In this document: positions 56,526 through 64,000 of the stretch, one piece after another | Position numbering within the stretch: the first letter of the stretch is position 1 | How the letters are laid out: each line of letters starts with the position of its first letter | Source of the DNA: Eremomyces bilateralis CBS 781.70 | Taxonomy: Eukaryota > Ascomycota > Dothideomycetes > Eremomycetales > Eremomycetaceae | DNA length: 64,000 nucleotides | Assembly: GCF_010015585.1 (NCBI RefSeq) | Contig: NW_022985067.1 | Coordinates: 124,001 to 188,000 of the forward strand | Direction: 5' to 3' | Position numbers and translations under genes: made by a program | The notes under the pieces: model-generated | What the model saw: the letters and a program-made list of their open reading frames with translations, nothing else | Told to the model about the DNA's origin: nothing | The model's database searches: none

Positions 56526-58235
56526 TTAGTTCTGCAAGTCACCCCCCATTCCTCCCAGGGTTATGCTCTTCATCACGAGGTATTCGTCAATGCCATAAAT
56601 ACTTCCTTCTCTCCCGAACCCGCTCTGCTTAATCCCACCAAACGGCGAAGCGGCATCGCTGATCAACCCCGTGTTCACCCCGATCATGCCCACCTCCAAC
56701 GCCTCGGCCACCCTCCATATCCTCTGAACGTCCTTCGAAAAGAAATATCCCGCCAACCCCACCTCGGTGTTATTTGCCAGCGTGACGACCTCCGCCTCGG
56801 TCTTGAACGGAAACAATCCTGCCACGGGGCCGAATGTCTCTTCGTGCGCAAGAAGCATGTCGGGCTTCATATCGCGCAAGACTGTGGGCTGGAAGAAATT
56901 GGAGCCGAGATCGGGGAGCTTCTGGCCACCGATCATGACTGTCGCGCCTTGGGATAGGGCATCCTGGACATGGCTTTCTGCCTTGCTGACGGCGCGATCG
57001 TGGATGAGGGGCCCATGGGTAACGCCTTCACCGTAGCCACCGCCAATCTTGAATCCCTTCACCTTCTCGGCGAACTTCGTCGCGAACTCCTCATAGATCC
57101 CCTCTTGGATATACAACCGATTCGCGCACACGCATGTCTGGCCGCTCGAGCGGAACTTCGAGGTGATAGCCCCCGTAACCGCCGCATCCACATCCGCATC
57201 GTCGAACACGATAAACGGCGCGTTCCCCCCGAGCTCGAAGCTGCATTTCTTTATCGTCCCACTCGCCTGCTTCATCAACAGCCGCCCCACATTCGTGCTC
57301 CCCGTAAAGCTAATCTTCCGCACCAGCGGATCCGTCGCCAACGTCTCCCCCACCGCCGGCGTGTTTGCCAGCGACGTCACTACGTTCATCACGCCCGGTG
57401 GCAACCCCGCACGTGCCGCCAGCTCCGCCAACGCCAGCGCCGTCAGCGGCGTCTCGCCCGGCGCCTTCGACACCGTCGTGCACCCGGCGGCGATAGCGGG
57501 TGCGAGCTTCCGCGTGATCATCGCGGCGGGGAAGTTCCACGGGGTTATGAGGCCGCAGACGCCGACGGGCTCCTTCGTGACGAGGACGCGATTGCCCGGG
57601 ATGCTGGCGGGGAGGACGGCGCCGTCGATCCGTGTGGCTTGCTCGGCGAACCATTCGATGAAGGTGGCGGCGTAGTTCACCTCGCCCCTGGCGTCGGCGA
57701 GGGGCTTGCCGTTTTCCCAGGTGATGATCTTCGCGAGGTCGTCGGTGTGCGCGACTGTTAGGTCATACCATTTGCGGAGGAAGCGGCTGCGTTCCTTGGC
57801 GGTGGTGCGGCGGAATGAGGCGAGGGCGTCGTTGGCGGAGCGGATTGCGCGCTGGGTTTCGGCGACGTCGAGCTCCGCGACATGGGTGATGAGTTTTCCG
57901 GTCGATGGGTCTATGGTCGAGTTAGAGTGCGAACTGATTGACTGATATTAGGTGACAGACCCTTTACTTCGAACGTCTTCCCTGAATCAGCATTTACCCA
58001 TTCGCCGTGGATGAATGCCTTCGATTTCAGGAGGGATTGGTCGTTTAGCTGGTTTCAACAGATGAGTACTTTGAATTCCCCTCTCTGCAGAGCTCTTTTG
58101 ACTTGAATCTGCACATACTGGAGGTATTGAATGACCTGTCGCGTAACATCTGCTTGATATCGGAACTGTCACTCGAAGCTGTAGCGTTGACACCAATGAC
58201 CGCGTCGACGATCTTGCCAACATCGTAGAAGCCAT
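56526..58235 (-). CDS. uga2: Succinate-semialdehyde dehydrogenase, mitochondrial
   Basis: Exons 58235-58119, 58048-57961 and 57910-56526 give 529 residues. The first exon is a mitochondrial targeting peptide (MASTMLARSSTRSLVSTLQL, RVTVPISSRCYATG). The aldehyde dehydrogenase domain has the NAD(P)-binding PWNFPAAMITRKLAPAIAAG, general base Glu in FELGGNAPFIVFDDAD, and nucleophile Cys in SGQTCVCANR. The Cys-Val-Cys pair is characteristic of SSADH, where it can form a redox-switch disulfide. The C-terminus reads GFGREGSIYGIDEYLVMKSI. It oxidises succinate semialdehyde to succinate in the GABA shunt. Intron 2 begins GTCTGT, an unusual donor, but it is the only one restoring KDPSTGK in frame. The long frame alone would miss the first 180 residues. 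Confidence 0.92.
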
Positions 58236-58579
58236 TGCGGGCGACTGTGTCCTTTAATTTCAGTGAGGGAAGCTATATGGCAGAGGACGAACAATTTTCG
58301 ATCCTCAATCCACCCTATACTTCGTCTAGCTCGTTGGAGATTCTGACTCTCCGAATTCGCGATACTCCCCAAAACAAAATCCCCGCAATGGCCGAAGATG
58401 GTATCGCGCATATGACGTCGGCGCCTGATAATCGCCTTGATGCCTCACTCCGTCACAATTTTCAACTTCTGCCTGAGGCATTAGTATTGTGATTTTGCAA
58501 TGCTCTCCGAGTATGATATCCAGATCGCAGAACTATCAAATATTTTATTCACCGTGTACTTTGTCTTCATCCTTTAAAC
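58236..58579. promoter_or_regulatory. Shared divergent promoter of SSADH and PBDC1-like genes
   Basis: A 344-bp gap between two divergent start codons; no specific motif was identified. Confidence 0.35.
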
Positions 58580-59263
58580 ATGTCGGAAGTAGCTCCCCCA
58601 GCTAAGTTTAATGCCGAAGAGGCGGATAACTTTGAAGATGTATGGCCGATGATCTGGCTGAACAAATGAAGTCGTTACTAATGATCAAACACAGATCGAG
58701 AAGCAATTCGCCGTCAAAGGTCTTTGGCATCCGAACCATTTTCATAGACGTGAAAAATTGACTTAATTCCAGCCGTCCAGCAGATGCTCACCTATTGGGC
58801 GATCCTTCAAAAGATGCGTGGTTCCCGTTTACGGTTGACCAAGTACGACGACGAGATCTACGAGCACTTCAAGAAGGAATTCCCGGACTTCGACCCGAAA
58901 GCCACCATCAATGAAGACGAGATGAAGAGCAAGGCCGGCAAGGAGAGATGGCGGAATTTCGTCAATCAGTACGCGGAGAAGATCGAGGATTTCAATTATG
59001 GGACGATGCTCCGTGCCAATCCCAAGGACGAGTACGGCGAAAAGGAGACTATCTTCGGTTTGTTTTGCGATGATTTGGCATGGATATTCAATGATTGCTA
59101 ACGGGATTAGCCGTACGGATGCAGTTTTATGCGATCGAGATCGTGAGGTACGCAAAAATTCTATCATGACGTGTTTTCATCCTTGGACTAACCGATCTAC
59201 AGGAATAGGGAAGGCTTGAACGATTGGATTTACGAGAAAGAGCATCCAGAGGAAGCAAAATAA
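58580..59263 (+). CDS. PBDC1/YPL225W-like protein
   Basis: Five exons (58580-58639, 58695-58719, 58773-59057, 59111-59147, 59203-59263) encode 155 residues: FNAEEADNFEDIEKQFAVKA, MLTYWAILQKMRGSRLRLTK, DDEIYEHFKKEFPDFDPK, GKERWRNFVNQYAEKIEDFN, GTMLRANPKDEYGEKETIF, VRMQFYAIEIVRNREGLNDW. These match the PBDC1 (polysaccharide biosynthesis domain-containing 1) family of small cytosolic proteins. The yeast member is reported as a chaperone for translation elongation factor 1A; whether that role holds here is inference. Exon 2 is 25 nt, so the gene is easy to miss or mis-join. Confidence 0.9.
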
Positions 59264-59595
59264 GCCAGTCGTCCACTGGCATGTAATGGTTTTGTTTCCC
59301 AGACCATCGACCAAGGGGGGAGAAATCAACAGCTGTCGACCATCATGCATCTTCAAAGAGCAAGAGATTGAAGCAGGTAGCTGAGACAGGATGGTACAAA
59401 ATCTGTACATATCTCAGTGTGTTGTATTAACAGAGCTCGACATTAGTTCGGTCTACGGATCCACCAGGTTAGAAGGAGATCTGTTTCGCTGAATTGTCAT
59501 GCTAAATCCTGGGACGTGGAACATTGCTCTAATACTCGATGTCCATGAAATGTTACATATCGAGTCAAATTGCAATCAGATAACCCTAAATCCGT
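59264..59595. other. Convergent intergenic region
   Basis: The 3' flanks of two convergent genes; nothing coding is seen. Confidence 0.4.
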
Positions 59596-61038
59596 CTATA
59601 ACTTGCTAGGCTTATCAAGCGCCGCACTCTGAGCCCTAAAGTGTTTCACCAACTCCCTGATTGACAAATCCAGGAGCACATCCTCGCTACCACCCGGTAT
59701 CCGAGCACCTGGGATCTCACGGTACAGCTCTGGTTGCGAATTAGTATCCTGTTTTCATATACCAAGCCAGAACAAGGGGATGGATAGACTTACTCTCAAC
59801 GACCTCTCCCTGTCCACTCCGGGTATATCCATTCCCCCCAAACAACAACACCGCCGTCCTCACGCATTCATCCAGCACCATCCCCGCCTTCGCCTTCGCC
59901 AACGCCGTCAACCCTCCCAACTCCCGATCTGCATCCTCCTTCTTCAACTTCGTCATCATATACACGAACTGCTCCACCCACGCCGACAAGCTCTCCAACT
60001 CCGCCCCGGCCTTCGCCAACCGATGCCGCACCACCGGCTGCTCGATCAGCGCCTTCCCAAACGCCTCACGCTTCATCACGTACTCGAACGCCGACGACAG
60101 CGCCACGCGCGCCGACCGCGTTACCCCGATCGCGATATTCAGCCGCTCGTGGTTGAAGTTCGTCATGATCATCTTCATGCCTTGGCCTTCTTCGCCGATG
60201 AGGTTCTCCACGGGCACTTTGACGTCGTCGAGCTCGATGAAGGTCGTGCCGGAGGTGGCGGCGCCGCTGTTTTTGAGGCGACGCATGGACACGCCTTCGT
60301 GGCCAAGGAGAGGGACGACGAGGAGGGAGAGGCCGGTGCGGCCAGGACCGCCGGTTCGGACGGCCATGGAGGCGTATTGTGACCAGACGCCGTTGGTAAT
60401 CCTATGAGCGGGATATCAGTGACTGTATTCAAGGCTGTCTGCCAAGATACTCACCATTTCTTCGAGCCATTCACGATATAGTACTTGCCACACGGTGACT
60501 TCTTGGCAGTAGTTTGTATATTAGCGACATCACTACCCGCACCCGGCTCCGTGATCGCAATGCAAATCCGCTTCCCTCCCCGCATCAGGTCCGGCAGGAA
60601 CCGATCCTGCAACTCCTTGCTCCCGTATTTGAGGATCGGAGGCACGCCGTACGCCATACCCGCGATCACCGAGTTCGGCGGCCCCGCCAGCCCCGCTCTC
60701 CGGATCTCGTTTACATACACGTAAAAGTGCAGGTAATCAAAGTCCTCCAACCGCAATCCGCCGGGCAGCTCGTAGATGCCGAGTCGGTTCAACGCCTCGA
60801 CGGGGAGCGGGGCCGGGAGGTTGGGAATGAGCATGTTAGCCTCGGTGAACTTCTGGAACACTTCCGGAGGGACTTCGCCTTCGTCTTCCCATTGAAGCGC
60901 ATTCTCATGCAGGTTCTTGCCGATGAATTCGCGGCAGACCTTTTGCCATTTGCGGTGGGATTCGTTGAAATATGGTGACGGGAGGCCGGCGAGCCACGGG
61001 GGTTCTGAAAAGGGGATGACCTTTGCTGGAGAGGCCAT
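59596..61038 (-). CDS. Acyl-CoA dehydrogenase, likely peroxisomal (C-terminal SKL)
   Basis: Exons 61038-60455, 60401-59794 and 59729-59596 give 441 residues. Signatures: ICIAITEPGAGSDVANIQTT (FAD/substrate loop), YYIVNGSKKWITNGVWSQYA, NFNHERLNIAIGVTRSARVA, LLFGGNGYTRSGQGEVVEKL, and YREIPGARIPGGSEDVLLDL. The start MASPAKVIPFSEPPWLAG lacks a mitochondrial presequence. The last three residues are SKL, the canonical PTS1 peroxisome signal, carried by a short third exon that also completes the enzyme. It likely oxidises an acyl-CoA to the 2-enoyl-CoA in the peroxisome; chain specificity is unknown. A branched-chain or unusual acyl-CoA substrate cannot be excluded. Confidence 0.9.
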
Positions 61039-62562
61039 TGTAAGTGGTTGAAATAGAAGCCCCGAAGAGGGTAGTGATTTTGTATACGGGCGACTTCAAG
61101 GGTGGAAGTGGATGACAAGAAAAAGACCTGTAGCCAAGAACGATACTAAGAACCTGCTGTGATCGACGTGTATAGCTATGCTTTCTTGAAGAATACTCAA
61201 GTCTTGAGGACAATGAAATATAGAAAAGGCCGCCGTACAGCACTCGGCTTGTCCCCTCAAGCTCGGCTAGAGGTAAGTACAGGTATGGGGTACTCCTCCG
61301 ACCCCGAGGTGCCAATACTACCTGTCTGCATCATCCAATCAGCGTATGGAAGAATAGCTGTAGATCACCTGATCCTTGTGAGTATCGCGCTCTAAATGCT
61401 GACTTAAAGCTGATCTCCGACATGTGGAACACGAAGTAGGACTGTTGGCTGTGGAGATATACCGAAATCTACCGCGACGGACAACACTGGCGACTCTGGG
61501 GTCGGGAGGTTGCTGGTGGGCCCGAGGCCGGATGCCGCCCGATGCCCACATAGCCGTGGGCACAGACCGTGATTGGCTGAGGCCCCGTATTTAGTCGCGT
61601 AGAAATCGGGCTTCCGATCCGAGACAATCAGATATCTAGTCACCTCACCAGGAGCATAAAAGGTTGAAGCGAATATTTGAGAAGATTTCACCTTGGAGGT
61701 CAAACTGTATTGGCAGCTAAGGTCGAATGAAGTGAAGGCCTGTGGACTAAGTAGTGATCTAGTCTGGATATTCAGCAAAGCGCACATCTGATTGGGTTAA
61801 TAGAATACATGATTTGCCGCTAAGAAGGTCGCATGCCATTGATTGGATAATCTCAATCCCACCTCCTCCTCACGCGGCTAATACCACCACGTCTCCTGGA
61901 CTTTATATAGACGAAGATCAAAGTGAGGACGACTAAGATAATCGAAGATATATTGATAAGTATGTATAATGCTGCATGATTGCAGCGGCAATATGATAAT
62001 ACATGCATCAGCGGTATCAACAGGTATCCTCCACCTCATATGAACTCCGCTTGCCATGAAATAAATCCATCGTGCTGGGTATAAAACAACTGTACAAGAA
62101 CAGAATTCCTCACCCTCTACCAACTCAACTGCTCCTGAACTCCATATGCACCTCAATTACTACCCTCACCCATCCATCGTTACCAACACGACCTCCAACC
62201 TTCAGATAACCCGCGAGAAGAGCCTTCCACCCATCCCCCACACCCTGCCCCCTCTTTCACATAATCTCACACTTCAAAACCCTCCTCCTCCTCTTCCTCT
62301 TAGGGCCCACCCCAGCCCGGCCCCCCATCAATCCCCCGGCCTCCCCCTCCCTCAACACCGCCTGCCTCCAATCTGACGCCCCATCCGACTCCTGTCGCCC
62401 CTCACCATCCTCCCGTTCAATCCCCGCTGCGTCGAGCATCTCGTCGCGGTCGCTCGGGTGCCCGTGGCGGGTGAAGGCGCGGGGGATGGTCATGGGTGGG
62501 GGGAAGGGGGAGCCGGAGGACGATGGGGGGGACGGGAAACGGGTTTCTTCTCGCGGTAATTG
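61039..62562. other. Intergenic region, no supported gene
   Basis: About 1.5 kb. It holds the upstream region of the acyl-CoA dehydrogenase, a GC-rich patch at 61440-61580, an AT-rich patch at 61780-62100, and a C-rich stretch at 62150-62400 downstream of the last gene. I see no coding evidence; the C-rich frames are low complexity. Confidence 0.45.
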
Positions 62563-64000
62563 TCACCTGTGGCCTCTTTCGCGGGGCCGGGTTTGGTGGT
62601 GGTAGGTTGGGGGGGTGTCGTCGTAGGCGATGCGGATTTCGTCGCTGTGGCGGGAGGGGTCGAGGTCAGGTGGGTGGTCGTGGGATCGTGGGTGCGACTT
62701 GGGGCTGGTGTCGTGGTAGCCTGTGACGGCGTGGTGGATGGGGGTGGACTCGGGGCTGATGCTGCCTTGCTTCGTGTGGCGTAGGGAGCGCTGGCGGCCG
62801 GATGACGGGGGTGTGTTCGGGAGTGGTTTATCGATTGGGCTCGGCCCGACCGGAGTCTTTGGGCTCGGTCCAGCAGGTGTGCGAGCGCTGGGAGTGCGTT
62901 TGTGGGAGTGTGCGGGTGTGCGTGTCGTAGTGGAGCTTGTTCGGGTTGTCGCCGGAGATGTTCGTTGTGGGGTTGTAGAAGGAGGGGACACACGTCTTGA
63001 GGCTGTTCGTGATGGAGGACTTCCAGAAGAGCGACGGCGGAGTCTGGTTGTGGTGGATTGGGGTGATCGTTTCGAATCAGAGGGTTGTCGGGCGTGCCGG
63101 GGTTGTGTGGATGCCTGTGAGGTAGGGTAAATCGGCATGGGAATTGATGGTACTCCCACTGGCCGGGCGGTGGGCGGAATGTATGTGTAGGCATAGGACG
63201 CTGACACAACAGGGTCGTGCAGTGGACCAGAAGGTCGCGGATGACGCATAGACGGGAGTTGAACGGCAGCTGTTCGTGCTGGGCTTTCTGCAGTAGTGTC
63301 TCGCCTTGGAGAAGGTTTGGTGGTCACTGGAGCAGCCCGTGGTGATTCCCGAGACCGCGCTGGTGATGGCTGACTCGTTTGCGGCACCACGGGCTGTTGC
63401 ACTGCTCGTTCCGGTGTCGATTCTAGTGGCGTATGCTCTGATCTTGCAGTGCGCTCATTCTTTTTCCCTTTCCCTTGCGGCGTTCGCTGTTCTTCGCCCT
63501 CTGCATCTGGTTGGGGTGTCGGCTGCTCGCCAGGCGCAACTCGTCTCATCACGCCGCCGAGTAAGCCGACCAACCCTGCAACAACCTCAAACTCGGTGTC
63601 CGTCAACCCTTCGTCGGCGCGATATACCTCCCTAACCGCTCCTCGTGCGAGTCGCTTGGCCCCATCATAATCATGGGCGACATCCCACAAGAACGCGGAA
63701 TGCTCCAACGCGACCGAAAGTCGAAGGGGATGGGAGCCGGGAAGGAGAGTTGTGGATAGACTCGTCGCATGTGCGAATAGCGATGTTGTGGTCGGTATGT
63801 AGTTCAGAGCTGGAAGGATGAACGAGCTAGGATGTGGAGGAAGCGGTGAAAATCCCGGTGGTAGCCCTGGTGGCAATTGAGTTCGAGCTACTGAGCTTGG
63901 CCCCGCACCCGAAGTTGGAGTCGGAACCAGACCCGTGTTCTCGGGGCGTAGGGGAGTAATATTGGAGTATGGATTGGTGATATACGAGGCTTCCGACGTG
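62563..64000 (-). CDS. Divergent 14-3-3-like domain protein with long disordered tail (5' end cut by window edge)
   Basis: An open minus-strand frame enters from the right edge and ends at 62563. From the edge it reads a disordered stretch (SEASYITNPYSNITPLRPEN, QLPPGLPPGFSPLPPHPSSF). Then comes a helical block: GSHPLRLSVALEHSAFLWDV, AHDYDGAKRLARGAVREVYR, TEFEVVAGLVGLLGGVMRRV. The HPLRLxxALxxSxF...A..LA+xA spacing matches the last helices of 14-3-3 proteins. A tail of about 300 residues follows, rich in Pro, Ser, Thr, Arg and His with many S/T-P sites, ending RERGHR. Ordinary 14-3-3 proteins have only a short acidic tail, so this is an unusual member or a look-alike. The frame seems intact to the stop; a GTGACA donor-like site at the stop could extend it. 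Confidence 0.6.
   Translation of the reverse strand, partial: TSEASYITNPYSNITPLRPENTGLVPTPTSGAGPSSVARTQLPPGLPPGFSPLPPHPSSFILPALNYIPTTTSLFAHATSLSTTLLPGSHPLRLSVALEHSAFLWDVAHDYDGAKRLARGAVREVYRADEGLTDTEFEVVAGLVGLLGGVMRRVAPGEQPTPQPDAEGEEQRTPQGKGKKNERTARSEHTPLESTPERAVQQPVVPQTSQPSPARSRESPRAAPVTTKPSPRRDTTAESPARTAAVQLPSMRHPRPSGPLHDPVVSASYAYTYIPPTARPVGVPSIPMPIYPTSQASTQPRHARQPSDSKRSPQSTTTRLRRRSSGSPPSRTASRRVSPPSTTPQRTSPATTRTSSTTTRTPAHSHKRTPSARTPAGPSPKTPVGPSPIDKPLPNTPPSSGRQRSLRHTKQGSISPESTPIHHAVTGYHDTSPKSHPRSHDHPPDLDPSRHSDEIRIAYDDTPPTYHHQTRPRERGHR

Noticed and set aside
1-64000. CRISPR arrays, operons, riboswitches
   Set aside because: The window is eukaryotic nuclear DNA with spliceosomal introns; no regularly spaced repeats and no conserved riboswitch core (e.g. 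TPP) were noticed.

Overview
This window is nuclear DNA of a filamentous ascomycete (Pezizomycotina, most likely Eurotiomycetes, Aspergillus/Penicillium-like). The evidence is many short spliceosomal introns (about 45-90 nt) with GTAAGT/GTATGT-type donors, a BimC-type kinesin-5, fungal-only families (Zn2Cys6 regulator, DUF3435 recombinase-like protein, Bqt4-like APSES protein) and an intron-bearing tRNA. Exon limits below come from reading splice signals and keeping the protein frame. No homology search was run, so family names rest on recognised motifs.

Layout. The left block (1-22.5 kb) is gene-dense housekeeping DNA: a Bqt4-like nuclear-envelope protein (cut by the window edge), RhoGDI, a small secreted Cys-rich protein, the PP2A-like phosphatase Ppg1, a Pro/Gln-rich protein, the AP-3 beta adaptin, an acidic hypothetical protein, a head-to-head pair of respiratory genes (complex I NDUFS4 and ATP synthase subunit f), and a 1,575-residue disordered protein. 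The middle block (about 22.5-38.2 kb) is a gene-poor, more AT-rich accessory island. It holds short repeats, an initiator-type tRNA-Met with an intron, a damaged Zn2Cys6 regulator, a short-chain dehydrogenase, a decayed DUF3435 recombinase-like gene and a secreted, probably GPI-anchored protein. The right block (38.2-64 kb) is conserved again: an ammonium transporter, tubulin cofactor D head-to-head with kinesin-5, a short-chain dehydrogenase, the 60S assembly factors URB1 and NOG2, mitochondrial succinate-semialdehyde dehydrogenase head-to-head with a PBDC1-like protein, an acyl-CoA dehydrogenase ending in SKL, and a divergent 14-3-3-like protein cut by the right edge.

How the genes fit together. 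Several neighbours share a job: NDUFS4/ATP17 (oxidative phosphorylation), cofactor D/BimC (microtubules), URB1/NOG2 (large ribosomal subunit). The most striking element is hidden in an oversized NOG2 intron. That intron can fold into an H/ACA snoRNA whose two pockets match the two conserved pseudouridines of 25S rRNA helix 69. This is the same host gene and the same targets as snR191 of budding yeast.
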